A DNA stretch of 64,000 nt from an uncultured Trueperaceae bacterium (GCA_913057685.1 CAJXOA010000002.1:62001-126000), one strand, 5' to 3'; shown: positions 17,601-24,437, counted from the first letter of the stretch. The notes: generated from the sequence alone by a model not told the origin. Made by a program: numbers and translations.

Positions 17601-20088
17601 ACGCCGCGGCGTCGGCGTCGGCGAGGGGAACGACGATCAGCAGGAGGGCGGCGGCGCCGGCGGCGACCGGGGCGACGCGGACGCTGCGGTCGCCGTCGGT
17701 CCGCGCGTCGCGCGCTGCGGTCGTCCACTGCAGCAGCCCCCGGCGGGTGCGGTAGACGCGGTGCAGCGTCCGCGCGATGGCGGTGGCGTGCGTCCACGCC
17801 TGGACGGGGAGGAACGCCACGTCGGTCGCGAGCCGCGCGGCGGCGACCGGGGCGCCGACGGTCCGTCCCCGCCAGGCGCGGCGGACCGCCCCCCAGCCGG
17901 GCCAGGCGACGGGGGCGGCGAGCCACGCGAGGACGGCGGGCGCGACCGCCGCGCCGGCGGGCAGGGCGCCGCTCCACGCGAGCGCGAGGAGGGCCAGCGC
18001 GACCGGCGCGCGGAGGCTGCGGCGCAGGTTGTGGCGCGCCACGGCCCGCGCCGCGGGCGAGAGGGGGGCGGCGGGAGGGGGCCCGCCGGGGGGTGCGGGC
18101 CGGCGGAGGAGCCACGGGAGCAGCTGCCAGTCGCCTCGCACCCACCGGCGTTCGCGGCGGCGCCAGGCGTCGTACGTCGTGGGGGTGGGTTCGAGGAGGA
18201 CGACGTCGGCGACGAGGGCGGTGCGCCCGAGGCCGCCTTCGAGCAGGTCGTGGCTGAGGATCGCGCCGTCGGGCATGCGGCCGGAGAGGGTGGCGTCGAA
18301 CGCCGCGAGGTCGTAGAGGCCCTTGCCGGTGTACGCCCCCTCGCCGGTGAGCGCCATGATCGGTTCGGAGATGGCGTGGGCGTACGGATCCACGCCGCGC
18401 GCGCCGGCGACGTCGCGCGCGAAGCGGGTGGGGGGCTCGGTGGGTGGCAGCGGCTCGATGCGGGGTTGCAGGACGGTGTAGCCGTGGACGACGCGGCCGG
18501 CGTCGTCGAGGTGGGCGTGCGCGAGGGGGTGGGCGGCGGCCCCGACGAGGCGGGCGAGGGCGTCGGGCGGGAGGACGGTGTCGGCGTCGAGGGTGAGGAC
18601 GTAGCGGGGGTCGGGGGGCGCGCCGTCCGGGAGGTCCAGCACCGTGAAGTCGCCGCGTTCGCCGCGCAGCAGCCAGGCGTTCCAGGCCATCAGTTTGCCG
18701 CGTTTGCGTTCCCACCCCATCCAGCGGCCTTCGCTGGGCGCGTAGCGGCGGGTGCGGAGGGCGAGGGCGAAGGGGGCGTCGGGGGTGCGCGCGCGGACGG
18801 CGGCGAGGCCGGACGTGAGCGCGGCGGTGAGGGCGGCGTCGCCGGGCGCGTGGGCGGCGTCCGCGTCGGGCAGGTCGGCGAGGAGGGCGTACGCGACGGC
18901 GCCGCCGACGCTGGCGCGGGCGTGCCGTTCGAGCTGCGCGTAGGCGTCGGCGACGTCGTGTTCGTCGTGCACGAGGACGGGCATGACGACCCAGGTGGCG
19001 GCGTCCGGGGGGAGGCCGTCGCGCAGGTCGAGTTTCGGGAGGACGCGCGGGGGGAGGAGGTGGGCGGCGAGGTGGCGGACGACGACGTCGGCGAGGTCGG
19101 CGTAGGCGACCGCGGTGAGGGCGGCGAGGAGGAGGGTGGCGAGGGGGGTGGCGTGCGGCCACGCAGCGGCGACCGTCGCCGCCCAGGCGGCGGTGGCGGG
19201 CACGGCGGCCGTCCGCCGTAGGGTGGCGAGAGGGTGGCGGGTGGCGGTGGCGACGAGGCGGTCGCGGGGGGTGGGGCGGACGCCGAGGTGCGCGGCGAGG
19301 GCGTCGGCGCCGTCGCCGAACAGGACGTGCCCGACGTGCCGCGTCGCGCCGGGCCGTTCGGGGGCGTGGGCGGCGGCGAGGACTGCGTCGGCGACGGCGA
19401 GTTCGGAGGCGCGGGCGCGCCGCGCGAGGCGTTCGATTTCGCTGCGGTAGCGGTCGCGCCCGTTCGCGTCGAGGCGGGGGTAGACGCCGGCGGGGTCGCG
19501 TCGGAGGCGGGCCTCGACGAGGGAGACCGCTTCGACGACCTCGCGCCAGTCGGCGCGGTCGAGGCGTTGCACGGTGAGGACGGCGGCGCGGACGCGGCGG
19601 TCGGCGTCGGGCCCGGCGCGGTCGATGCGGCCTGGGGGGTCGCTGGCGTCGAGGATCGTTTCGAGCGCGCGGAGGCGGAGGAGGACGGGCAGCGCCCAGA
19701 GTTCGGCGAGGTCGAGTTCGTCGACGTCGGGGCGTTCGCGGAGGCGGCGGCGGAGGGTGGCGACGTCGAGGGGGTGGGTGCGGTCGTCGAGGAGGGCGTC
19801 GGCGATCCGCTCGACGCGGGTGTGGGGGGCGTGGGGTCCGTCGCGGGTGCCGTCGCGGGCGGTGCGGAGGCGGGCGGCGAAGGGGGTGGGGAGGTCGCGG
19901 GGGAGGGCGTCGGCGGTGCGGAGGAGGAGGTACTCGTTCTCGAACAGCCACTGCGCGGCGGAGGAGAAGGCGACGGCGTCCTCGGGGAGGGCGTGGAGGC
20001 GCTCGCGGACGGCGCGGCGGACGCGGGTGAGGCGGCGGCGGAGGCGACGCGCCCCGAGGCGTCCGACGGTCGTCCGCGCGGTCGTCAT
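11611..20088 (-). CDS. ndvB: Cyclic beta-1,2-glucan synthase (GT84-GH94)
   Basis: A 2825-residue membrane enzyme, the usual size of NdvB/Cgs, which builds and cyclises osmoregulated beta-1,2-glucans from UDP-glucose. The N-terminal motif AAQWLFENEYLLL is near residue 45. Two helices (about 290-345) precede a GT84 glycosyltransferase domain with LTLDADTVLPP (D501-x-D503) and ERRWVRGDWQLLPW near 640. More membrane helices follow up to about 900, then SPTNVGMALNATWGAWDLGF, the SESSY...YRYHAFG block and RTWMAHHQGMSFLAL. The C-terminus is a GH94 phosphorylase-like domain with GTGDWNDGMNRVG near residue 2470. Start ATG 20088 overlaps the upstream Usp stop (ATGA). This family is best known from Rhizobiales and Brucella. 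Confidence 0.9.
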   Translation of the reverse strand: MTTARTTVGRLGARRLRRRLTRVRRAVRERLHALPEDAVAFSSAAQWLFENEYLLLRTADALPRDLPTPFAARLRTARDGTRDGPHAPHTRVERIADALLDDRTHPLDVATLRRRLRERPDVDELDLAELWALPVLLRLRALETILDASDPPGRIDRAGPDADRRVRAAVLTVQRLDRADWREVVEAVSLVEARLRRDPAGVYPRLDANGRDRYRSEIERLARRARASELAVADAVLAAAHAPERPGATRHVGHVLFGDGADALAAHLGVRPTPRDRLVATATRHPLATLRRTAAVPATAAWAATVAAAWPHATPLATLLLAALTAVAYADLADVVVRHLAAHLLPPRVLPKLDLRDGLPPDAATWVVMPVLVHDEHDVADAYAQLERHARASVGGAVAYALLADLPDADAAHAPGDAALTAALTSGLAAVRARTPDAPFALALRTRRYAPSEGRWMGWERKRGKLMAWNAWLLRGERGDFTVLDLPDGAPPDPRYVLTLDADTVLPPDALARLVGAAAHPLAHAHLDDAGRVVHGYTVLQPRIEPLPPTEPPTRFARDVAGARGVDPYAHAISEPIMALTGEGAYTGKGLYDLAAFDATLSGRMPDGAILSHDLLEGGLGRTALVADVVLLEPTPTTYDAWRRRERRWVRGDWQLLPWLLRRPAPPGGPPPAAPLSPAARAVARHNLRRSLRAPVALALLALAWSGALPAGAAVAPAVLAWLAAPVAWPGWGAVRRAWRGRTVGAPVAAARLATDVAFLPVQAWTHATAIARTLHRVYRTRRGLLQWTTAARDARTDGDRSVRVAPVAAGAAALLLIVVPLADADAAAYARLASALPWIVAWAAAPRFAAWLARPVAGGAPDAAPATEADRAWWWRIARRTWGFFERYVGPEDHWLPPDHVQLDPTAGTAHRTSPTNVGMALNATWGAWDLGFLSARAAVLRLRNALATLDRLERWHGHLLNWYDTRTLAPLAPRYVSTVDSGNLVAALVALRSGLRELEAHGPLDARAWRGAEVVLDLVDEARAALPGGARDGGTVATAVADVRAALRRGADDPAAAPALLDALHTDLLPHLATCALDAVEADGDPPDDAALADLGRWLRALHDHVASLRRDRDAFLPWTDPALAPGTDAAGAGARPDLPTRPTYAELDAAYDALAADAAAASGAGGGVPPARLAAARTALAEVRDDVRRLEAAIDAIVDGTRWDVLYDPRTHLLRLGWHVDDDRADANAYDLLASEARIASFLAVATHQVPAEHWVHLGRPCARAGRDRVLLSWSGTTFEYLMPALWMRPPPGTLLDAAEAACVRRQRAFGAAHDLPWGVSESSYARRDPHGGYRYHAFGVPDLALAHPPTDRRVVAPYATHLGLLRAPAAATAALRRFARLGAYGPLGFYEAVDATPAHLPAGTSATVVRTWMAHHQGMSFLALCHVLDGPRFVERFHADARVAAHAPLLAERIPTDAPVRRRPRPARPPRRPPPSRERPTWQPTLDDPTPQVHGLSNGRLTSWVGAAGGGGLRWGDLDVTRWQPDATRDPAGVRLYLLDAADGVAWSPTRAPCGPDPEVRDEAVTWSADRGRWTRRRGDVVATLEAFVAPDVDADVRIVTLENRGDDARHLAVASYGEVVLGPHAADLRHPAFENLFVRSETWPDVRGVAFRRTPRERGTDPVWALHRFVAGPGSPTDGGPTFGPVTASGDRAALLDRHDDPADPSGLRRAPVATDGDTLDPAFVLRTDVTLPPHATARFALVTSVARSGEALRRGARAQGTWAWIEEAGAGATRRADAAAAQRRMDGDRLAGADRLASRLLVPTRDLRAAATTLGAAPQDPRALWALGPSGDLPLLVLRVAVRDDLRRARTLLAIHRWWRDLGFAVDLVLLDERDVGYEDATRTRLERAVAEADAARDAPGGVHVVRRAAVEADVVASLLARAEVVLGGEPGPGWAPPAPVRPAPLPALAAGGRPVRAAQPPAPPPAPPSLGPLDARGGPPADGAQAQVTTGWGTLRRDGAFELEVGGRSTPAPWANVLANERFGTLVDEAGAMSSWFENAGEFRLTPWSNDPRLAPSGETVYLRDEASGEVWTATPRPAPGEGAYRVVHAFGATTFQHRHAGLAVDATVAVDPERPAKVVRLEVRNEGDAPRRVTATAYLEWVLGAHRTTAAAGVVPAYDPDTGVLSATSGRDPDFADVVAFLATDRPPHGLTCDRHEFLGTRGDPRAPAALGRVGLSGRVAPGDDPCAALQVHLDLPPGGRDAVAFVVGADRGRDAAHAHAAALTEAGAAERTIAAAQATWRARLGQLRVRTPDPAFDAMTNGRWLHQTWACRLLARTATYQSSGAYGFRDQLQDGLALLHVAPEVLRARLIEAAAHQFEAGDVLHWWLPPSGRGVRTRISDDLAWLPYALAAYVEATGDRAVLDVRRPFLRGAPLPPDVHERFDAWRHGEADATLYEHAARALERAATEGPHGLPRIGTGDWNDGMNRVGAKGRGESVWLAWFLIRTLRDVAPYAEARGEGERAARWRAQADAYRAAVEAHAWAGDRYLRAYYDDGTPMGGADRPEARIDAIAQAWAVLSGAGDPARAREALATAWRTLVDPDAGLARLLHPPFGTAERDPAPNAAGIRARHAHPRDPGYVGAYPPGVRENGGQYTHAALWLAWAALEAGGVAGDPAAGSDLFAMLNPLHHTGTPDAVARYRVEPYVMAADVYGWPPHVGRGGWTWYTGSAGWAYRLAVEGILGLRREGTALRLAPHLPPTWNEAEVAYAFGASTFRLHYRRADDAAAPLAVTCDGVPCAGGRVPLHDDGGAHEVHVTVPGVGTSAPGGRRDPAGR

Positions 20089-21083
20089 TCGTGGCCTGGG
20101 CGTTCGGTGGCGGCGCGTTCGGCGGCGCTGGGTTCGACGTCGTCGCGGCCGAGGTCCTGCACGACGTACAGCGGGGTCGCGCCGTACGCGACGAGGTGGG
20201 CGACGGTGCTGCCGTACGGGCGCCGGCGGCTGCCGGTCCGGCCGTGGGCGGCGGCGACGACGAGGTCGACGGCCTCCTCGTCGGCGATGGCGTGGAGGGC
20301 GGTGACGGGGTCGGGGTCCTCGACGAGGCGGAGGGTGGCGGGGCGGCCGTCGGGGCAGGCGTCGTGCGCGCGGGCGTCGAGGTACGCCTCGGCGTGCCGG
20401 CGGGCGACGTGAGCGTAGGCGTCGACGGCGGCGCGGTCGTCCACACCGAGGGGGAGGGCGGTGCAGACGCCGGGGGGCCGGAGGACGTGCGCGAGGACGA
20501 GGTCGGCGTCGTGCGCTTCGGCGAGGGGGCAGGCGGTGCGCAGCGCGCACTCCGCGCGCGTCGAGCCGTCGAGGGGGACGAGGATGCGGCGGTAGTGCGC
20601 GGGTCGGACGCGGCCGTCGTCGCCGCGGACCGAGGCGTCCTCGAAGGCGCGGACGACGAGGAGGTGGCTGCGGGCGTGGTCGGCGACCTTGTGCCCGACG
20701 CCGCCGAGGTTCCAGCCGGTGAGGCCGCTACGCCCGTGGCTGGAGAGCGCGACGAGGGCGGTTCCGGCGTCGCGGGCGAACGCCAGGAGGCTGCCGGCGG
20801 GGTCGCCCTCGAGGACGTGCGTCGTGACGTCGTGGGGGGCGTCGGTCGGGTCGGTCGGAGCGAGGGCGGTGCGGACGCCGTCGAGGTACGCCGTCGCCTC
20901 GTCGCGGGCGAGGCGCCAGGCGATCGGGTCGGTGGGGGTCGGGTCGCCCGCGAGGGTGGGGGGGACGAGGACGCGGGCGAGGTCGAGGTGGGGGGTGGTG
21001 CCGCGCGTGACGGCGAGGACGTGGGGGAGGACCCGTTCGGCGAGGGGGGACCCGTCGAGCGGGACGAGGATGGGGTCGACCAC
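20085..21083 (-). CDS. Tandem universal stress protein
   Basis: A 332-residue protein with two UspA domains. Domain 1 (about residues 2-147) begins ILVPLDGSPLAERVLP and ends with the nucleotide loop SSHGRSGLTGWNLGGVGHKV. Domain 2 (about 163-310) begins ILVPLDGSTRAECAL and has AAHGRTGSRRRPYGSTVAHL. Both keep the G-x2-G pattern associated with ATP binding. The start is GTG 21083 with GAGAGGAGAC upstream. The stop overlaps the ATG of the cyclic glucan synthase (ATGA), so the two are translationally coupled. This suggests a stress or osmotic sensor feeding glucan production, though a direct interaction is not shown. Confidence 0.85.
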   Translation of the reverse strand: MVDPILVPLDGSPLAERVLPHVLAVTRGTTPHLDLARVLVPPTLAGDPTPTDPIAWRLARDEATAYLDGVRTALAPTDPTDAPHDVTTHVLEGDPAGSLLAFARDAGTALVALSSHGRSGLTGWNLGGVGHKVADHARSHLLVVRAFEDASVRGDDGRVRPAHYRRILVPLDGSTRAECALRTACPLAEAHDADLVLAHVLRPPGVCTALPLGVDDRAAVDAYAHVARRHAEAYLDARAHDACPDGRPATLRLVEDPDPVTALHAIADEEAVDLVVAAAHGRTGSRRRPYGSTVAHLVAYGATPLYVVQDLGRDDVEPSAAERAATERPGHE

Positions 21084-21441
21084 GGCGGTCTCCTCTCCGG
21101 TTCGCGGGGAGGAGGGCGGGCGCCGGGTGGGAGCCGGACGGGGGCCGGGCGGGGACGACGAACCAACGAAAGGCTACCGCCGGGGTGGGGCGGGGGCGGG
21201 TCGGACGCTCACACGCGGCTGGTCCGGGGTGGCCGTGCGGTGCGCAGGCGCACGAACGCGGGGCGGGGGCGCACGAAAAACGCCCCCGGGTGGCGGGGGC
21301 GTGGTGAGGAGGGTGCCGCCGTGCTCGTGCGCGGCCTCTCCTTCATCTGCGTTCAGGATAGCCGCTCGGGACGACCGACATTGTCACGCGAACGACATAT
21401 GCGTGACCGTCCTGGGGGCGACGGCGCACCGAGATGGGGGG
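21084..21441. promoter_or_regulatory. Intergenic region: Usp promoter, terminator and inverted repeat
   Basis: The Usp/ndvB promoter is most likely the -10 TAGCCT (minus strand) at 21171-21176, about 80 nt from the start codon. No good -35 is seen. An intrinsic terminator for the upstream small gene is at 21281-21301. Between them the DNA is G-rich. Further up, GTCACGC (21383-21389) and GCGTGAC (21401-21407) form a perfect inverted repeat with an 11-nt spacer, in A/T-richer DNA. No ORF on either strand looks coding. Confidence 0.45.
21275..21301 (-). terminator. Intrinsic terminator of the small membrane-protein gene
   Basis: Read on the minus strand, CGCCCCC and GGGGGCG (21281-21287 with 21295-21301) form a 7-bp GC stem with a 7-nt loop. 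It is followed directly by TTTTT (21276-21280). This is the only hairpin in the window with a proper U tract. Confidence 0.8.
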
Positions 21442-21663
21442 CTACCAGCCGATGCCGAGCACGTTGCAGAGGAGGCCGGTGACGCCGAGCAGGAACAACA
21501 GCGGGCCGATCGACGCCAACAGGGCCCCCAGGATCATCGATTCGGTGCGCCCCTGGCCGGCGGTCTCCACCTCCTGCGCGCCGCGCGCGCCGAAGAACCG
21601 CACCAGCAACGCCACCCCGGCGAACGTCATCGCCCCACCGAGCACGAGTCCGGTCCAGCACAT
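21442..21663 (-). CDS. Small two-helix membrane protein, unknown function
   Basis: 73 residues with two hydrophobic helices: about 5-23 (TGLVLGGAMTFAGVALLVRFF) and 46-68 (ILGALLASIGPLLFLLGVTGLL). They are joined by a polar loop with EVETAGQGRTES. I do not recognise the family. It is supported as real by a strong ribosome-binding site (GAGGAGGTGACC before ATG 21663), a -10 TAGCGT at 21700-21705 and a U-tract terminator just downstream. The neighbours are stress genes, but no specific role can be inferred. Confidence 0.65.
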   Translation of the reverse strand: MCWTGLVLGGAMTFAGVALLVRFFGARGAQEVETAGQGRTESMILGALLASIGPLLFLLGVTGLLCNVLGIGW

Positions 21664-21699
21664 GGTCACCTCCTCGGCCCGCGAGGGGCCGTCGAGGTG

Positions 21700-21705
21700 A
21701 CGCTA
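21700..21705 (-). promoter_or_regulatory. -10 element of the small membrane-protein gene
   Basis: TAGCGT on the minus strand, about 37 nt upstream of ATG 21663, leaves room for a 29-nt leader containing GAGGAGGTG. No -35 consensus is visible. Confidence 0.35.
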
Positions 21706-21746
21706 CCGAGGCGGTCGCGGGGGCGCCGTGACCGCTGACGCTCCCC

Positions 21747-22154
21747 TCAGACGGCGGCGCCGACCTCCACGGCGTCGAGCGCCGCCCGGAGCCGCGTCGT
21801 CGCGTCGCCGGCCAACCCCGCGAGGCGGTCGCGGACGTCCGCGTCGAGGAGCTCGAATGCCGAGGCGGGGGAGAGGATGCGGATTTCGGTGCCGCCGTCG
21901 ACCTCCCGCAGGGTCGCGGTGCACGGCAGCAGCAACGCCACGTCGCGGTCGACCTCCAGGGCGTCCTTCGCGAGGCGGGGGTTGCAGACCCCGAGGATCG
22001 TGTGGCCCTCGTGCGCTTCACCGAGCTTCGCGTCGAAGGTCGCCTGCAGATCGACCTCGGTGAGGACGCCGAACCCCTGCGTCTTCAGGGCGTCGGCCAG
22101 GTGCGCCTTCGTCGCGGCGAGGTCGGTGGGAACGGTGCGGTCGAACGTGTCCAT
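21747..22154 (-). CDS. DUF302-family protein
   Basis: A 135-residue soluble protein of the DUF302 family. Diagnostic parts are the N-terminal phrase DLAATKAHLADALKTQGFGVLTEVDLQ, the central GHTILGVCNPRLAKDAL and DVALLLPCTATLREV. The family is a TATA-box-like fold often found beside thiol, copper or stress genes; the activity is unknown. Two cysteines (in GVCNP and LPCTA) sit where many members have them. The start is ATG 22154 behind AAGGAGGCACC. Longer in-frame reading to 22661 crosses G-rich repeats and is not coding. Confidence 0.8.
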   Translation of the reverse strand: MDTFDRTVPTDLAATKAHLADALKTQGFGVLTEVDLQATFDAKLGEAHEGHTILGVCNPRLAKDALEVDRDVALLLPCTATLREVDGGTEIRILSPASAFELLDADVRDRLAGLAGDATTRLRAALDAVEVGAAV

Positions 22155-22541
22155 GGTGCCTCCTTGGGGTGGGTGTGGACTGGCCGTGGGGTGGCCGTGG
22201 GGTGGGTGGGGGTGTCGCCTGGGTGTGGGCGTGCCCCGACGCGCGGCGAGGGTGCCACGCCGGAGCGCGGAGCCGCGCCATCCCCGCGACATACCCCCCC
22301 GGGGTGTCGCGGGATCGGGGGGCTGGATGGGGGGCTGGATGGGGGTGCAGCTTGGGCGTGACGGGTCGCACCGCGCCGGCGCGCCCGATGCGCTTCCATG
22401 GAGGTCGCCAGGTCCGTGCCGCCGGCGAGGCCACGGACCGACGCGCGGGCGCCCTGCCTCCGGTTTCCCCTCCCGGCCCGGTACCCCGCCTCGCCTCGGC
22501 CGCCCCCGTCGGCGGCGCCGACCGGCGGAAAGAGGTGATGC
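22155..22541. repeat. Divergent intergenic region with G-rich repeats and hairpins
   Basis: This 387-nt gap separates DUF302 (minus) from Hsp20 (plus). It holds two copies of TGGCCGTGGGG at 11-bp period (22181-22202) and two of GGGGGGCTGGAT at 12-bp period (22317-22340). A hairpin pairs CCCGCGACA (22283-22291) with TGTCGCGGG (22305-22313) and extends through CCCC/GGGG. A perfect inverted repeat pairs GGTCCGTG (22411-22418) with CACGGACC (22432-22439), 13-nt spacer. No CIRCE element (TTAGCACTC type) is present before hsp20. No clear promoter was found. Confidence 0.5.
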
Positions 22542-22985
22542 ATGGCCCGTTTGCTGCCCGCACGACGCCGCACCGTTCCCGACCCGTTCGAGACGATCGA
22601 CCGCCTCTGGAACGACCCCCGCTTCGCCCCCCGCCCGATGTTCGGGGACGGCGAGACGCACGACGTCCGCACCGACCTGTTCGAGGAGGACGGCACCCTC
22701 GTGATGCGCGCGTCCCTCCCCGGCCTACGGCGCGAGGACCTGCACGTCGAGGTGGACGACGACGAGATCCACGTCTGGGGCGAACGCAAGGAGGACACCG
22801 TCCGCGAGGAGGGCGACGTCTACCTGCGCGAGAACCGCTACGGCCGCATCGAACGGCGCGTGGCGCTCCCGCGGGACGTCGACCCCGAGACCGCCAAGGC
22901 GACCTTCAAGGACGGCGTCCTCACGCTCCGCCTCCCCATCCGCGAGGACGGCGGCCACCGCGAGCTGCCCATCGACGCCGAATGA
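22542..22985 (+). CDS. Hsp20/alpha-crystallin small heat-shock protein
   Basis: A 147-residue ATP-independent holdase chaperone of the cytoplasm. The alpha-crystallin domain spans about residues 42-135: DLFEEDGTLVMRASLPGLRREDLHVEV, a beta-5/6 loop with ERKEDTVREEGDVYLRENRYGRIERRV, and the signature GVLTLRLP near residue 127. The short C-terminus contains ELPIDAE rather than a clean I-x-I. ATG 22542 has AGAGGTGAT upstream. Its stop overlaps the following hydrolase start (ATGA), so both are made from one message. Confidence 0.9.
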   Translation: MARLLPARRRTVPDPFETIDRLWNDPRFAPRPMFGDGETHDVRTDLFEEDGTLVMRASLPGLRREDLHVEVDDDEIHVWGERKEDTVREEGDVYLRENRYGRIERRVALPRDVDPETAKATFKDGVLTLRLPIREDGGHRELPIDAE

Positions 22986-23704
22986 CCCGCGCGGCGCGGG
23001 CGGGGGGGAGGGCCCGCCCGTCCCCCGCCGACCCGCCCCCCGGCCCCGATCCCCACCCCGTCGTCGTCCCGGTCGACGGCACCGACCTGCACGGCGACCT
23101 CGTCGTGCCCGACGTCCCGCGCGGCGTCGTCGTGTTCGCGCACGGCAGCGGCAGCGGCCGCCACAGCCCCCGCAACCGCGCGGTCGCCGGGCGGCTCCAC
23201 GCCGACGGCTTCGCGACGCTCCTCCTGGACCTCCTCGGCGACGACGAAGCGGAGCGCGAGCGGGCCGGAGCACGCCGGCGCTTCGACGTCCCCCGGCTCG
23301 CGCGCCGCCTCGACGCTGCCCTCGACGTCCTCGCCGAACGCGACGACGTCGGCGCCCTCCCGGTCGGCCTGTTCGGGGCCAGCACCGGCGCTGCCGCCGC
23401 CCTGCGCGCCGCCGCCGACGCTCCACGCCGCGTCGCCGCCGTCGTCTCGCGCGGCGGCCGGACCGACCTGGCGGGCGACGCCCTCCCCCGCGTCCGCTGC
23501 CCCACCCGCCTCATCGTCGGCAGCGAGGACCGCACCGTGTGGGACCTCAACGAACGCACCCGCGACGCGCTCCGCTGCGAGGTGGACCTCGCCATCGTCC
23601 CCGGCGCCGGGCACCTCTTCGAGGAACCCGGGGCGCTCGACCGCGTCGCCGACCTCACCGCCGACTGGTTCGACGCCCACCTGCCCGCCGACCCGGCCGC
23701 CTGA
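22982..23704 (+). CDS. Alpha/beta hydrolase (dienelactone-hydrolase-like)
   Basis: A 240-residue predicted cytoplasmic serine hydrolase. It contains the oxyanion phrase VVVFAHGSGSGRHSPRN, the nucleophile elbow GLFGASTGAAAAL (Ser in GxSxG), an acidic residue in IVGSEDRTVWDLNE and the catalytic His in PGAGHLFEEPG. Relatives are often fused to or encoded beside phosphoribosyltransferase-like proteins, but none is here. ATG 22982 overlaps the hsp20 stop (ATGA). The first about 25 residues are Arg/Pro-rich and of doubtful structure. Substrate unknown. Confidence 0.8.
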   Translation: MTRAARAGGRARPSPADPPPGPDPHPVVVPVDGTDLHGDLVVPDVPRGVVVFAHGSGSGRHSPRNRAVAGRLHADGFATLLLDLLGDDEAERERAGARRRFDVPRLARRLDAALDVLAERDDVGALPVGLFGASTGAAAALRAAADAPRRVAAVVSRGGRTDLAGDALPRVRCPTRLIVGSEDRTVWDLNERTRDALRCEVDLAIVPGAGHLFEEPGALDRVADLTADWFDAHLPADPAA

Positions 23705-23781
23705 CCGCACGCCCCGCGCGAGCGGGCACCGACGTTCGGGCGCCGGATCGCGCCGAGCGTGCGCCGTCGGTGCGCGCGCGT

Positions 23782-24231
23782 TCACGTCGCGCCGGAGCGT
23801 AGGCGCGCGGCGGACCTCGCGTCGACGTCGCCGCCGAAGTACCGGTCGAGCACCGCACGAAACGGCGCGGCGTCGTCCGCGGCGAAGGCGAACAACGTCA
23901 TGCTCGACCGCAACTTCCGGGCGTCGGTCGGCCCGAGCGCGTCGAGGGCCGTCAGGCTCGGGTCGTCCCGCCCCGCCTCGAGGAGGGCGTCGCAGCACGC
24001 CAGCAGGCGTGGACCGAGCACCTCGTGGTCGAGGTAGGCGCGCGCCTCCTCCACGCCGCGAACGGCGTACCGCTGGGCCATGGCGCTGTGCCCGAGTCCG
24101 TCCAGCTGCGGGAAGACGAACCACATCCAGTGGCTCTCCTTCCGTCCCGCACGCAGTTCGCGAAGGGCCTGCTCGATGATGCCCTCTTGCGCGGCGACGA
24201 AGCGGGTGAGGTCGAACGGGTCGCCCGTCAC
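23782..24231 (-). CDS. DUF1810-family protein
   Basis: 149 residues, closely matching DUF1810: DPFDLTRFVAAQEGIIEQAL at the N-terminus, KESHWMWFVFPQLDGLGHS near residue 31, YAVRGVEEARAYLDHEVLGPRLL, and RKLRSSMTLFAFAADD near 106. The family is small, soluble and of unknown function. The start is GTG 24231, preceded by GGAGG and overlapped by the stop of a 36-codon upstream ORF that has its own ribosome-binding site. Longer in-frame reading upstream is Arg/Pro-rich and not convincing. Confidence 0.8.
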   Translation of the reverse strand: MTGDPFDLTRFVAAQEGIIEQALRELRAGRKESHWMWFVFPQLDGLGHSAMAQRYAVRGVEEARAYLDHEVLGPRLLACCDALLEAGRDDPSLTALDALGPTDARKLRSSMTLFAFAADDAAPFRAVLDRYFGGDVDARSAARLRSGAT

Positions 24232-24338
24232 GCCCGCCCCCTCCGTCGCGTCGTCCGCTCGGCACGGCCGTGCCGAGCGACCCCGTGGTCGCGGTGGGGA
24301 CCGTCGAGGGCGAGGGTGGGGGGGTCGGGGGTGGCCAT
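24228..24338 (-). other. Candidate 36-codon leader ORF upstream of DUF1810
   Basis: ATG 24338 is preceded by CCAGGAGGTTCCCC, a strong ribosome-binding site, and by a -10-like TATCGT at 24358-24363. The peptide begins MATPDPPTLALDGPHR and ends Arg-rich. Its TGA (24228-24230) overlaps the GTG of the DUF1810 gene as GTGA. The translation signals are better than those of the main gene, so a coupled leader peptide is plausible. No homologue is recognised. Confidence 0.4.
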
Positions 24339-24437
24339 GGGGAACCTCCTGGCCCCCACGATAGGCGACGTGTGCGTCAGGGAACGACGCACCGGGACCA
24401 CCGGCGATGCCGCCGAACGCCGCCAGCCCGACGCCGC

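Noticed and set aside
10975-19221. Giant plus-strand open frame (over 2700 codons) opposite ndvB
   Set aside because: It is the antisense shadow of the cyclic glucan synthase in GC-rich DNA; composition is Arg/Gly/Val-rich with no domain, while the minus strand shows clear GT84/GH94 motifs.
11579-21166. Second giant minus-strand open frame (over 3100 codons) overlapping ndvB and the Usp gene
   Set aside because: Pro/Arg-rich shadow in another frame; no recognisable motif and no start signal.
21434-21700. 88-codon plus-strand ORF opposite the small membrane protein
   Set aside because: The minus-strand frame has a strong ribosome-binding site, a promoter hexamer and a terminator; the plus frame has none and no hydrophobic pattern.
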